A DNA stretch of 64,000 nucleotides from Streptomyces sp. PTY087I2 (GCF_001687325.1 NZ_LZRD01000022.1:62001-126000); one strand, 5' to 3'; positions 1 through 8,172 are shown, counted from the stretch's first letter. Translations and numbers: made by a program. Notes: generated by a model not told the origin, from the sequence alone.

Positions 1-609
1 CAGCAGCGCGGCGATGCTGTGGCAGTCGGGACCGGCGGTGACGCCGTGGTCCTCGTCCAGCCCGTCCACCACGAGGACGAGCCGCCGGCCCTGGGCCGCG
101 CAGCGCTCCGCCGCCCGGTCCAGGGCGAGCCGCAGCTGTTCGTCGCGGGTGTGCGGCGTGCTCAGCGGCTCCTCCTCCCGCAACAGGGCGTACAGCTGCC
201 GCTGGACGACCTCGCAGAAGGCGGCGGCGTCGTTCTGGCCCGCCATACGGGAGGTGATGAAGAACGCCACGACGTCGATTCCGGGCGGCGGATTCAGGAC
301 GAACTCCGCCAGCAGAGCGGACTTTCCGGCCCAGGCGGGGGCCAGCCAGCGCCAGTAGTTCTTTCCGGCCGCTCCCTGCGGACGTTCCTCCGTGCTGAAG
401 GACGCCAGTTCCGAAAGCTCGGCCTCACGTCCCTGGAAGTCGGCCGCCGCCATCCTCTCGACCTGGAGCAGATAGCCCGACACCGCGGGCCGCCGCGAAG
501 GAGAGGAAAGGGTCACCGGGCCGTTGATGACCCCGGTGTTCGAGAGAGCCGCGCCTCCTTGTGCCGACGCGTCGCCCGTTTCCTTCGCCCCGATCCTGCC
601 GCCGGCCAC
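1..609 (-). CDS. STAND/NACHT-like P-loop NTPase, C-terminus cut by window edge
   Basis: The frame is open from GTG 609 to the window edge. It contains a Walker-A-like stretch ending WAGKSALL (about residues 75-90) and a Walker-B-like hydrophobic strand ending in VVDGLDED (about residue 185), the usual layout of STAND or AAA NTPases whose C-terminal sensor would lie outside the window. The P-loop is slightly degenerate (APAWAGKS). Just before the NTPase part is an NTGVINGPV stretch resembling the NTG/GPV repeats that precede many actinobacterial NTPases. GTG 609 is preferred because it follows the stop of the small upstream gene by 7 nt, with AGGGG spanning that stop. GTG 516 is an alternative. 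NTPases of this type act as signal-transducing or defence ATPases, but the output domain is not visible, so the role is open. Confidence 0.7.
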   Translation of the reverse strand, partial: MAGGRIGAKETGDASAQGGAALSNTGVINGPVTLSSPSRRPAVSGYLLQVERMAAADFQGREAELSELASFSTEERPQGAAGKNYWRWLAPAWAGKSALLAEFVLNPPPGIDVVAFFITSRMAGQNDAAAFCEVVQRQLYALLREEEPLSTPHTRDEQLRLALDRAAERCAAQGRRLVLVVDGLDEDHGVTAGPDCHSIAALL

Positions 610-616
610 AGCGCCG

Positions 617-970
617 CTACCCCTGCCGGAACCCGGTGTTCGCGTTGCCCCCGTCGGCCTCCGCGTCGCCGGTGTCGCCGACGGACACCGAGCCGGGCGC
701 GCTGGCGGAGGACGGAGCGACGAAGCCGGTGTTGGCCTCGCCGCTTCCACGGGACACCGCCCGGCCCGTGGCCGAGACCTGCACGTCGGGGCCCCCGGGC
801 GGGCCGAGCGCCCCGTACACGCCGACTCCCAGGGCGGCCACGCCCACCACGGCGGAGACCACTCCGGCCACCTGGTCGGCCCGGTCCCAGCTGAGGAAGG
901 ACAGCACTCCCGCGAGTATGGCGACCGCCAGGCCCGTCCACATCAGTACGGCTCTTCGGCCTCTGTTCAC
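617..970 (-). CDS. Small membrane protein with NTG-motif tail, partner of the NTPase
   Basis: This 117-residue protein has two hydrophobic segments near its N-terminus (around VLMWTGLAVAILAGVLSF and VAGVVSAVVGVAALGVGV) and a polar tail containing ANTGFV and, at the very end, NANTGFRQG. The NTG motif recurs in the N-terminal region of the NTPase encoded 7 nt downstream, so the two are probably cotranscribed and functionally paired. GTG 970 was chosen over the in-frame ATG 988 because AGGGGGGA lies 8 nt before it, whereas nothing ribosome-binding-like precedes 988. I do not recognise a named family. A membrane anchor or adaptor for the NTPase is inference. Confidence 0.65.
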   Translation of the reverse strand: MNRGRRAVLMWTGLAVAILAGVLSFLSWDRADQVAGVVSAVVGVAALGVGVYGALGPPGGPDVQVSATGRAVSRGSGEANTGFVAPSSASAPGSVSVGDTGDAEADGGNANTGFRQG

Positions 971-1102
971 GCCGGTGTCCCCCCTCATTCGGAAGGCAAC
1001 TCTACTGCTGGGGAATGGTGTTCGGGGTGGACTCCGGGGTGGACTCCAGAGCGGGCGTACGGCCCGGCGCAAAGGTCCGCACCAGCGCTTTCCGCCGTTC
1101 TC

Positions 1103-1129
1103 TCTACAGTTCTCGGCCAGTTCTGTAGA
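1103..1129. promoter_or_regulatory. Inverted repeat TCTACAG-N13-CTGTAGA, candidate operator
   Basis: The arms TCTACAG (1103-1109) and CTGTAGA (1123-1129) are exact reverse complements separated by 13 nt, in the divergent promoter region. The spacing would suit a dimeric regulator. The regulator is unknown. Confidence 0.35.
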
Positions 1130-1232
1130 AAAGAGCCCCACCGCCACTTCTTGTCGCGGCAGTTCCGGCTGCGCCAGAGTTCGAGGCGCGGCGACAGGAA
1201 CATGTCATCGCCGCCGGGCAGTGTCCATGGAA

Positions 1233-1260
1233 CACACCGCGCTTCCCCAGGCGCGGTGTG
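1233..1260 (+). promoter_or_regulatory. Perfect 10-bp hairpin in protease leader
   Basis: CACACCGCGC (1233-1242) pairs exactly with GCGCGGTGTG (1251-1260) around the 8-nt loop TTCCCCAG. It lies 48 nt upstream of the protease GTG and is not followed by a T run. It could be a leader mRNA structure, an operator, or an upstream terminator. Confidence 0.45.
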
Positions 1261-1308
1261 GCCACCCCCCATTGTCTGGACGCTCGCCTGCGTAGCGGAA
1301 GGAATCGC

Positions 1309-2529
1309 GTGAAGCACGGAAAGAAGAACGCGCGCAGATACATCGTGGCCGCCTCGATCGGCGCCCTTCTGTCGGCCGGAGTCGCCACAGGGGCCTACGC
1401 CGGTACGACGGAGGAGCCCTCGGCGCCCGCGGCGGCGCCGGCGTACCAGCCCGAGATGGTCAAGGCGCTCGCCGTGACCCTGGGTGTCAGCGAGAAGGCC
1501 GCCGTCGAGCGGCTGGACCGTGAGGCCGAGCAGCAGGACCGGTTCGCGGAGCTGCGGAAGGACCGGGTCGACACGCTCGGGGCCTTCTTCGCCAAGGACG
1601 GGTCGCTGGTCGTCAACGCCGCCGACGCCGAGGCGGCGAAGGACGTCCGGGCCGCGGGTCTTCAGGCCCGGGTTCCCGAGCGTGGCGAGAGCGAGCTCGA
1701 CCGGATCAAGGCCCAGCTCGACGCCAAGGCGCTCAAGAGCGCCCCGGCCGGGGTCTCCGCGTGGTCCGTCGACCTCGCGTCCGACACCGTGACCATCGAG
1801 GTCAACGGCGACACCGACGCGGCCACCCGCAGCTTCCTCAAGGCCGCGAAGAGCAACGGCGACGCCGTGCGCGTCGTCAAGGGCCAGGAGAAGCTGGAGA
1901 CCCAGGCCGTCGTTCCGCCCGGCAGCCGGATGACCTTCAACGGCTACCTCTGCTCCGTCGGTTACGGCGCCAAGGACCGTAACGGCAAGCAGGTGCTCGT
2001 GACCGCCGGGCACTGCATCGAGGACCTGCCCGAACTGGCCTACAACGGCACCCGGTTCGCCAAGGGCACCCACACCCGGTTCGCGCTCGGCACCCGCAGC
2101 GTCGACATGGGCATCGCGGCCGTCGACGCCGGGAACTCCATCGGCCTCGACATCACCACGTACGGCAGGGCCGGCACCGTACCGGTCAAGGGCAGCAAGC
2201 GGGCCCCCTCCGGCGCGGCGCTCTGCAAGTCCGGGCAGACCACCCAGTGGACCTGCGGCAAGGTCGGTTCGTACAACGTCAGCGTCACCTACACCGACCA
2301 GAACGGCGGCCCCGACACCGTCGTGACCGGCCTGGCCAGCTCCAGCGTCTGCACCCAGGGCGGGGACAGCGGCGGCGCGTACGTCTCCGGGGACCAGGCC
2401 CAGGGCATGACCTCCGGCGGTCCCAGCAACCAGCGCTGCAACGGCCAGGTCAACTCGCCCGGCTCCTCCTACTTCCAGCCGCTCGACGACGCCCTCGCGT
2501 ACTACGGGCTGACCCTCAACACCAAGTAG
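1309..2529 (+). CDS. Secreted S1 family serine protease (streptogrisin / alpha-lytic type)
   Basis: This 406-residue pre-pro-enzyme has a signal peptide (KHGKKNARR then a hydrophobic stretch ending AYA, about residues 1-31), an alpha-lytic-protease-type propeptide of roughly 165 residues, and a chymotrypsin-fold domain. The catalytic triad is visible as His235 in TAGHC, Asp266 in VDMGIA and Ser354 in GDSGG. Paired cysteines flank the active-site segments as in streptogrisins. GTG 1309 is chosen because GGAAGGA sits 6 nt upstream and the signal peptide starts there; the upstream ATG-like codon at 1258 adds only non-signal sequence. The enzyme would be exported, self-processed and degrade extracellular protein. 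The gene is monocistronic and ends at a strong hairpin. Confidence 0.95.
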   Translation: MKHGKKNARRYIVAASIGALLSAGVATGAYAGTTEEPSAPAAAPAYQPEMVKALAVTLGVSEKAAVERLDREAEQQDRFAELRKDRVDTLGAFFAKDGSLVVNAADAEAAKDVRAAGLQARVPERGESELDRIKAQLDAKALKSAPAGVSAWSVDLASDTVTIEVNGDTDAATRSFLKAAKSNGDAVRVVKGQEKLETQAVVPPGSRMTFNGYLCSVGYGAKDRNGKQVLVTAGHCIEDLPELAYNGTRFAKGTHTRFALGTRSVDMGIAAVDAGNSIGLDITTYGRAGTVPVKGSKRAPSGAALCKSGQTTQWTCGKVGSYNVSVTYTDQNGGPDTVVTGLASSSVCTQGGDSGGAYVSGDQAQGMTSGGPSNQRCNGQVNSPGSSYFQPLDDALAYYGLTLNTK

Positions 2530-2575
2530 TCCCACCGCAGGAACAGACCGGCAGAAAAGGCCACCCCCCAGACGC

Positions 2576-2608
2576 GGGAGACCGTCCACTCATCCTGGGC
2601 GGTCTCCC
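2576..2608. terminator. Hairpin terminator after the protease gene
   Basis: GGGAGACCG (2576-2584) and CGGTCTCCC (2600-2608) form a perfect 9-bp stem with a 15-nt loop. The next gene converges on it and its stop codon (2590-2592) lies inside the hairpin, so it probably works in both directions. Confidence 0.75.
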
Positions 2609-3678
2609 GTTCCACTTGGCCCCGTAGCGCCTGTTCCCGTTCCGTACTCCCACGCCACCCCGTGGACGCCGGGCTTGCACCGGGAGGTGAGCACATGGAC
2701 GTCGTGCGCCGCGCTCAGCGGGATACGGCGGCGGCCGCGCGGCGGGGCGCCGACCTTCTCCCGGACGTAGCGGTGGCAGTCCGCAGGCAGGGCGCCCGGG
2801 TGGAAGAAGACCTGCTGGAGGTATTCGTGGAGGTTCGTCCGCGACCAGCGTTCGTAGTGCGTGGCCGGAGTCTCGGAGGGGCTGACCTCGACGGCGTAAC
2901 TCACCACCGTGGTGTCCAGCTTGGCCAGTTCCCGGCCGAAGTGGATCTCCAGCACCAGGGACTTGAGCCCCTTCAGGTAGGTGGCCTCCGCCAGGCGGCC
3001 GCAGGTGACCTTGATGTCGACCGGTTCGGCCGCCTCGTCGTCGAAGCTGAGGACGAAGATCGCCCGGTCCGCCCCGGCCCGCTTGGCGCGCAGCACGTTC
3101 GTGGTGGAGATGCCGCTCAGCGTGCCGGTCTCGCCGACCCTGACGATGTCGTGGACCATCAGCGAGCTGGTCTCCTGGTTGAAGTGGCGGAAGCGCGCGC
3201 CGAGCGCCTTCTCCACCACCGAGTCCTCGCCGAGGATCTGGAGCGCCGCGCCCTCCGCGTCGGGCGGGGTCGTCCGGCCGCGCGGGCGGCGCGGGCCGAG
3301 CAGCGAGCGCAGGGCCCCGGCGGGCAGCTCCAGGATCTCCTCCAGCACGTCCACCGCCTGGAGGGAGCGGGCCCGTTCGGGCTGGCTGCGGCCGCGCTGC
3401 CAGCTGCTCAGGGTGGCCTGGCTGATGGTGATGCCGCGCACCCTGAGCCGTTCGCTCACCCGCTCCAGGGAGAGCCCGCGGCGGTTCAGCGCCTCCCGCA
3501 GGACCCCGGGGAAGGTGTCGGCGCCGGTCGCCGCCGCGTGCAGGGCCGAGGTGGTGATGGCCTCGCCCGTCCGCGCCGCGGTGACGTGCGCCTCGGTGGC
3601 CCGCGGATTCGTGGCCTCCGCTCCGGTGGAGCCCGGATCGGTGGCGTGCGCCTCGTCGGTGTCCGTGTCGCTCGACAT
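2590..3678 (-). CDS. XRE-like helix-turn-helix regulator with C-terminal sensor-like domain
   Basis: The 362-residue product starts at ATG 3678 with GGGGAGAG just upstream. An Ala/Thr-rich N-terminal tail of about 55 residues precedes a helix-turn-helix resembling XRE/Cro domains: TFPGVLREALNRRGLS, then ITISQATLSSWQRGRSQPER. The C-terminal 220 residues have no family I can name. They include a strand-rich section with VGETGTLSGI and SFDDEAAEPVDIKVTC. The gene is divergent from the sigma factor/CAP gene (start 3829), leaving 150 nt of shared promoter region, so it may regulate itself and that neighbour. DNA-binding function is fairly safe; the ligand and targets are unknown. Confidence 0.8.
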   Translation of the reverse strand: MSSDTDTDEAHATDPGSTGAEATNPRATEAHVTAARTGEAITTSALHAAATGADTFPGVLREALNRRGLSLERVSERLRVRGITISQATLSSWQRGRSQPERARSLQAVDVLEEILELPAGALRSLLGPRRPRGRTTPPDAEGAALQILGEDSVVEKALGARFRHFNQETSSLMVHDIVRVGETGTLSGISTTNVLRAKRAGADRAIFVLSFDDEAAEPVDIKVTCGRLAEATYLKGLKSLVLEIHFGRELAKLDTTVVSYAVEVSPSETPATHYERWSRTNLHEYLQQVFFHPGALPADCHRYVREKVGAPPRGRRRIPLSAAHDVHVLTSRCKPGVHGVAWEYGTGTGATGPSGTGDRPG

Positions 3679-3828
3679 GTCTCTCCCCGCTCCCGGCACT
3701 CTCCCGGCGGGGCTGCCTGCCGGCCCCCGCATACTGGTTGACCACCGGACGGGGGACGGATAACAAAACCCCCAGGGGTGACCTGGCCCACATTCCGGTG
3801 GCGAACCCGAACGAAGGGCGTGAACGGC

Positions 3829-5343
3829 GTGGACAGCACCGCTCTGGTCATCGCGGCGAGGAACGGCGACCGGGCCGCCGGGGAGCGGCTGGCCGCCCAG
3901 TACCTCCCGCTGGTCTACAACGTCGTCGGGCGCGCCCTCAACGGCCATCCGGACGTGGACGACGTGGTGCAGGAGACCATGCTCCGGGCGCTCTCAGGAC
4001 TGCCCGCCCTGCGCGATCCGGCCCGTTTCCGTTCCTGGCTCGTCGCCATCGCCATGAACCAGGTCCGCAGCCGCTGGTCCCACCTCGGCCACCGCCCCGC
4101 CCCGCTGGAGGAGACCAGCGACCCCGCCGACCCCGCCGCCGACTTCGTCGACCTGACGATCCTGCGCCTGGAACTCTCCGGGCAGCGGCGCGAGACGGCC
4201 GAGGCGACCCGCTGGCTGGACGATGCCGAGCGCGACGTGCTGTCGCTGTGGTGGCTGGAGACGACCGGCGACCTCACCCGGCCCGAGCTGGCCGACGCGC
4301 TCGGCCTTTCCCCGCAGCACGCCGCCGTACGCGTCCAGCGGGTGAAGAACCAGCTCGACGTCGGCCGCACCGTCGTCCGGGCGCTGGCCTCCGACCCCCG
4401 CTGCCCGGCCCTGGAGGACCTGCTGGGTGACTGGGACGGTACGCCGACGCCGCTGTGGCGCAAGCGGATCGCCCGCCATGTACGGGGCTGCGCCTCCTGC
4501 TCCGACGGCAGTACGGGGCTGGTCCCGCCGGAGGGCCTGCTCTCCGGGCTCGCGCTCGTGGTGCCGCTCTACGACAGCGGGCAGCAGGTGGCGGTGGCCG
4601 TCGCCTCATCGGCCGCCCCGGCCACCGCCTCCGCCGCCGCGCCCTCGGCCGCTTCCGGTGGTGCCGCGCACGCCGCCCCGGCCGCCTTCTCGGCCGGGAA
4701 GGCGGCCGGGCTCATAGCCGGGGCGGCCGCCGTGACCGCCCTCGCCGTACTGATCTGGCCCTCCGCCCCCGCCGAGCCCGAGTCCCGGGGCGGCGGGGTC
4801 ACCTCCAGCCCCGCGCCGCCGCCCGCGCCCGCCCCCGCCGCGCCGAGCCCCAGCCCCTCCACGGTCTCGCCCACCCCCACGCCGACCCCGAGCCGGACCG
4901 CCACCCGGCCGCCCACCGTCTCCGCGTCGCCCTCCGCCTCGCCGGCGCCCGCTCCGCGCCCCGGCCCGGACGCCCGCGTGGTCACCCGGGTCAACACCCT
5001 GCGCGCCGCGAACGGCTGCCCGGAGCTGGAGACCGACCCCCGGCTGACCGAGGTCGCCCAGCGGCACTCCGAGGACATGGCCGCGCGGAACTACTTCGAC
5101 CACACCGACTCCTCGGGGCAGGGCCCGGGCGACCGGGTCGGCGCCACCGGATACGAGTGGTCGGCCGTCGGGGAGACCATCGCGACCGGCATGAGCGATC
5201 CGGCGGCGGTCGTCGAGGAGTGGCGCAACAGCCCCGGCCGCGACGGCGACATCTTCAACTGTGACTTCACACATGTGGGCGTGGGCATCGCCGACTCCCC
5301 GCGCGGCCCCTACTGGACCCAGGTGCTGGCCACCCCGAGGTGA
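3829..5343 (+). CDS. ECF-type sigma factor fused through a membrane segment to a CAP (SCP/PR1) domain
   Basis: This 504-residue protein has sigma-70 region 2 (about residues 10-85, with DVDDVVQETMLRAL), sigma region 4 (about 125-175, LTRPELADALGLSPQHAAVRVQRV), then a Cys-containing segment (RHVRGCASC) like the zinc-finger part of anti-sigma proteins. One membrane helix follows (about 290-311), then a Pro/Ser/Thr-rich linker. The C-terminal CAP domain (about 382-504) has TDPRLTEVAQRHSEDMA and the HVGVGIA signature. The topology implies a cytoplasmic sigma domain and an extracytoplasmic CAP domain, i.e. a membrane-tethered sigma factor. GTG 3829 is chosen because AAGGG lies about 10 nt upstream; GTG 3820 is too close to it. 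ECF factors with C-terminal extensions and a membrane helix are known in Streptomyces. Confidence 0.88.
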   Translation: MDSTALVIAARNGDRAAGERLAAQYLPLVYNVVGRALNGHPDVDDVVQETMLRALSGLPALRDPARFRSWLVAIAMNQVRSRWSHLGHRPAPLEETSDPADPAADFVDLTILRLELSGQRRETAEATRWLDDAERDVLSLWWLETTGDLTRPELADALGLSPQHAAVRVQRVKNQLDVGRTVVRALASDPRCPALEDLLGDWDGTPTPLWRKRIARHVRGCASCSDGSTGLVPPEGLLSGLALVVPLYDSGQQVAVAVASSAAPATASAAAPSAASGGAAHAAPAAFSAGKAAGLIAGAAAVTALAVLIWPSAPAEPESRGGGVTSSPAPPPAPAPAAPSPSPSTVSPTPTPTPSRTATRPPTVSASPSASPAPAPRPGPDARVVTRVNTLRAANGCPELETDPRLTEVAQRHSEDMAARNYFDHTDSSGQGPGDRVGATGYEWSAVGETIATGMSDPAAVVEEWRNSPGRDGDIFNCDFTHVGVGIADSPRGPYWTQVLATPR

Positions 5344-5387
5344 GCGGCCGGGCCGATTGTCAGTGGCGGGTGCCAGACTCGGTCGGC

Positions 5388-5858
5388 ATGGAGAACGTGG
5401 AGAACAGTGTGCAGCTCAGGAATGTCGTGCCCGAGGACCTGGAGGTGTTCCTCGCGTACGAGCACGATCCGGAGGCGGCCCGGCGGTCGCGGTTCGCTCC
5501 CCGGGAGAGGGATGCGTTCATGACGCACTGGAAGACGCGGGTGCTGGGGGATCCCGCCAACTTCGTGCAGACGGTCGTCGTGGACGGCGAGACGGCGGGG
5601 AACATCGTGGCCTGGTGGGAGGAGGACCGGCGCTTCCTCGGCTATTGGTTCGGCCGTGCGTACTGGGGCCGGGGCATCGGCACCGTGGCGCTGACCGCGT
5701 TCCTGGAGCGGGAGACGGCCCGCCCGCTGTACGCGGATCCGGTGGTCGGCAACACCGGCTCCGTACGCCTGCTGGAGAAGTGCGGGTTCACGGCGACCGG
5801 CACGGTGCGGCACGGGGAGGACGAGCATGTGGTCCTCGTGCTCGGCGGGGGTGCGTGA
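5388..5858 (+). CDS. GNAT family N-acetyltransferase
   Basis: This 156-residue protein resembles RimJ/RimL-type acetyltransferases: VQLRNVVPEDLEVF at the N-terminus, YWFGRAYWGRGIGTVAL as the acetyl-CoA-binding motif A, and NTGSVRLLEKCGFTATGTVR as motif B near the C-terminus. It starts at ATG 5388, 45 nt after the sigma/CAP gene, and may be read from the same promoter. The substrate is not predictable. Confidence 0.88.
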   Translation: MENVENSVQLRNVVPEDLEVFLAYEHDPEAARRSRFAPRERDAFMTHWKTRVLGDPANFVQTVVVDGETAGNIVAWWEEDRRFLGYWFGRAYWGRGIGTVALTAFLERETARPLYADPVVGNTGSVRLLEKCGFTATGTVRHGEDEHVVLVLGGGA

Positions 5859-5922
5859 CCGGCCCGCCGGGCCCCTGTGACTCGGCGGGGACGCGTGACC
5901 GGCCGCGCGGTCCCCGTGGCTG

Positions 5923-6411
5923 CTACGGCTGTCGCAGCGGCTTCGCCATGCAGATGCTGCTGTCGTACGTCCGGTAGTGGCCGAACTTCACGTCGCAGAC
6001 GGTGTAACCGCACGAGGTGTACAGCGCGACGGCCTCGGGCTGCCGGTCGCCGGTCTCCAGGACCATCCTGGTCCGGCCCGCGGCCCGGGCGTCCTCCTCC
6101 AGAGCGGCGAGCATCCGCCGGGCCAGGCCCCGGCCGCGGCCCTCGGGGATCACGAACATCCGCTTGATCTCCGCGTCGCCGTCCTCGTACCCCTCGGCGT
6201 TGAGGTTCTGCGTCCGCCAGCCGCCCGTCGCCACCGGGCGGTCCTGCTCGTCGTAGGCGAGCAGATACAGACCGTGCGGCGGTACGAACATCGACGGGTC
6301 GAGCGGTGTGACATCGCCCTCGTCGCCGTAGCGCTCGGCGTATTCGAGCTGCACCTGATCGTTGAGTTTGACGGCGTCGGGGTGGTCGAAGGGCCGAGGA
6401 TGAATAAGCAT
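5923..6411 (-). CDS. GNAT family N-acetyltransferase
   Basis: The 162-residue protein shows the GNAT core AEIKRMFVIPEGRGRGLARR (acetyl-CoA pyrophosphate loop) followed by MVLETGDRQPEAVALYTSCGY. It is convergent with the previous acetyltransferase and divergent from exonuclease III, with only 50 nt between the two start codons. That spacer is locally AT-rich (TGATTATCGTATAT) and likely holds both promoters. The substrate is unknown. Confidence 0.88.
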   Translation of the reverse strand: MLIHPRPFDHPDAVKLNDQVQLEYAERYGDEGDVTPLDPSMFVPPHGLYLLAYDEQDRPVATGGWRTQNLNAEGYEDGDAEIKRMFVIPEGRGRGLARRMLAALEEDARAAGRTRMVLETGDRQPEAVALYTSCGYTVCDVKFGHYRTYDSSICMAKPLRQP

Positions 6412-6461
6412 GCTGATTATCGTATATCTGTGCGTGGGGGTGGAGTAGGTACTGTTCGGGG

Positions 6462-7277
6462 ATGCTGACCGTTACCACTGTGAATGTTAATGGGCTCCGG
6501 GCCGCTGCCAAGAAGGGCTTCGTCGAGTGGCTGGCGGCGACCGACGCCGATGTGGTCTGCCTCCAGGAAGTGCGGGCCGAGCTCGCCCAGCTGCCCGAAG
6601 GGGTGGGCGCCCCCGAGGGGTGGCACACCGTCCACGCGCCCGCCGCCGCCAAGGGCCGCGCGGGTGTCTCGCTCTACTCGCGGCACGCCCCCGAGCGGGT
6701 CCAGATCGGCTTCGGCGGCCACGGGGTCCCGGGGGCGGAGGAGTTCGACACGAGCGGCCGGTATGTGGAGATCGACCTTCCCGGGGTCACGGTCGCGAGC
6801 CTGTATCTGCCCTCCGGCGAGGTCGGCACCGAGCGCCAGGGCGAGAAGGAGCGCTTCATGGCGGCCTTCCTGCCCTACCTCCAGGGTCTGAAGGCGCGGG
6901 CGGCGGCGGACGGCCGCGAGGTCGTGGTCTGCGGTGACTGGAACATCGCCCACCAGGAGGCCGACCTGAAGAACTGGAAGGCCAACCGCAAGAGCTCCGG
7001 CTTCCTCCCCGAGGAGCGCGCCTGGCTGACCCGGGTCCTGGAGGAGGCCGCGTACGTCGACGTCGTACGGTCGCTGCACCCGGATGTCGAGGGGCCGTAC
7101 AGCTGGTGGTCCTACCGGGGGCGGGCCTTCGACAACGACAGCGGCTGGCGCATCGACTACCAGATGGCCACCCCGGGGCTGGCCGGGCGCGCGGTGAAGG
7201 CCTGGGTCGAGCGGGCCGCCACGCACGGCGAGCGCTGGAGCGACCACGCGCCCGTCACGGTGGTCTACGAGCGGTAG
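6462..7277 (+). CDS. xth: Exodeoxyribonuclease III (AP endonuclease family)
   Basis: The 271-residue protein has the EEP-nuclease landmarks in order: TVNVNGLRAA at the N-terminus, VCLQEVRAE with the metal-binding glutamate, SLYLPSGE, VVCGDWNIAH with catalytic Asp/Asn, and SDHAPV at the C-terminus with the catalytic His. The family excises nucleotides 3'-5' and cleaves at abasic sites in base excision repair. Length and motifs are complete. It starts at ATG 6462, which also fits the conserved N-terminal strand. Confidence 0.95.
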   Translation: MLTVTTVNVNGLRAAAKKGFVEWLAATDADVVCLQEVRAELAQLPEGVGAPEGWHTVHAPAAAKGRAGVSLYSRHAPERVQIGFGGHGVPGAEEFDTSGRYVEIDLPGVTVASLYLPSGEVGTERQGEKERFMAAFLPYLQGLKARAAADGREVVVCGDWNIAHQEADLKNWKANRKSSGFLPEERAWLTRVLEEAAYVDVVRSLHPDVEGPYSWWSYRGRAFDNDSGWRIDYQMATPGLAGRAVKAWVERAATHGERWSDHAPVTVVYER

Positions 7278-7278
7278 C

Positions 7279-7331
7279 CCCGGGCGGCCGCCAGGTCTCT
7301 CGGGCCCCCGGGCGGTGCCAGGTCTCTCGGG
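7279..7331. repeat. Two near-identical 25-26-nt direct repeats between xth and the MerR gene
   Basis: CCCGGGCGGCCGCCAGGTCT continuing to CTCGGG (7279-7304) is repeated with one deletion and one change at 7307-7331. A second pair, G/CTTACGCCTTCGGGG, lies at 7336-7350 and 7362-7375, the latter over the stop codon of the MerR gene. They look like local duplications. Confidence 0.6.
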
Positions 7332-7362
7332 TGCGGTTACGCCTTCGGGGCCGGTCGCGCGC

Positions 7363-8037
7363 TTACGCCTTCGGGGGCTGCGTGCCGTCCTCGCGGCGCA
7401 GCCTCCGGTCCAGGGCCATCGACAGCTCCGCGTCCACCACCGCGCGCGCAAGTGGCCGGAGTTGGGCGGGTTCGGTCTCTTTCGTGTGGGCATGCAGTAC
7501 GCGTACGAAGATGTCCGCGAGCGCCTCCGCGTGCTCGCGGACGCGGCGGCCCGAGGAGAGCACCGTGGACAGCGGCACCCCTTCCCGTACGAGCTCGGCC
7601 GACACCTCCAGGAGGCGGCGGCTGATGTGCACGATCTCGTCCCCGTCGGTGGCGAGATAGCCGAGGTCCAGCGCGGCGGCGAGGTTCTCCGGCGTGACCT
7701 CGCCCTCGAAGTAGTCCGCGAGCTGCTCCGGGGTGAGCCGGACCGGGGTCTCCTCGGTCGGTTCGCCCAGGCCCAGCACCTCGGCGACATCGCGGCCGCT
7801 CTCGAAGGTGGCCGCCAGATCGGCGATGCCGTTGAGCGTGTGGCCGCGCTCCAGCAGGCCCGCGATCGTGCGCAGCCGGGCCAGGTGGTGGTCGTCGTAC
7901 CAGGCGATCCGGCCCTCGCGGCGCGGCGGCGGGATCAGCCCGCGCTCCCGGTAGAAGCGCAGGGTCCGCACGGTGATGCCGGCCTCCTTGGCCAGCTCCT
8001 CCATGCGGTATTCGCGGTGCTCGCGTCCTTCAGCCAC
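7363..8037 (-). CDS. MerR family transcriptional regulator
   Basis: The 224-residue protein opens with a typical MerR DNA-binding domain: YRMEELAKEAGITVRTLRFY, then ERGLIPPPRREGRIAWY and HLARLRTIAGLLERGHTL. The C-terminal part is helical with no metal-binding cysteine cluster, so it is an effector-sensing MerR rather than a metal type. It is divergent from the monooxygenase operon and is the obvious candidate regulator. An inverted repeat (8123-8140) lies in the shared promoter region. Confidence 0.93.
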   Translation of the reverse strand: MAEGREHREYRMEELAKEAGITVRTLRFYRERGLIPPPRREGRIAWYDDHHLARLRTIAGLLERGHTLNGIADLAATFESGRDVAEVLGLGEPTEETPVRLTPEQLADYFEGEVTPENLAAALDLGYLATDGDEIVHISRRLLEVSAELVREGVPLSTVLSSGRRVREHAEALADIFVRVLHAHTKETEPAQLRPLARAVVDAELSMALDRRLRREDGTQPPKA

Positions 8038-8122
8038 AGGGGCACCCTATGTTGTACCGCCGGTAACTTTCCTTGGTCCGACCCCTACCCATCAGTACGA
8101 CCCTGCTCTACTCTCCGAACCA

Positions 8123-8140
8123 TGCCAGTGATTGCTGGCA
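8123..8140. promoter_or_regulatory. Inverted repeat TGCCAG-N6-CTGGCA
   Basis: The arms 8123-8128 and 8135-8140 are exact reverse complements, 33 nt before the monooxygenase ATG and in the MerR/monooxygenase divergent region. It is a plausible operator, although MerR sites usually lie within the -35/-10 spacer, which I could not place. Confidence 0.4.
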
Positions 8141-8172
8141 AAGTCGCGTGACGTACCGCGGGAGGCGGCAGC

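Larger units (their letters stand above)
971..1308. promoter_or_regulatory. Divergent intergenic region with two inverted repeats
   Basis: These 338 bases separate the leftward small membrane protein/NTPase pair from the rightward secreted protease. They hold an interrupted inverted repeat (1103-1129) and a perfect hairpin (1233-1260). No convincing open reading frame is seen here. Promoters for both directions must lie inside, but no clean -10/-35 pair stands out. Confidence 0.5.

Noticed and set aside
985..2589. Leftward 534-codon open frame opposite the protease gene
   Set aside because: It is antisense to a complete serine protease with signal peptide and catalytic triad. Its Gly/Val/Arg/Asp-rich composition is typical of a shadow frame in high-GC DNA.
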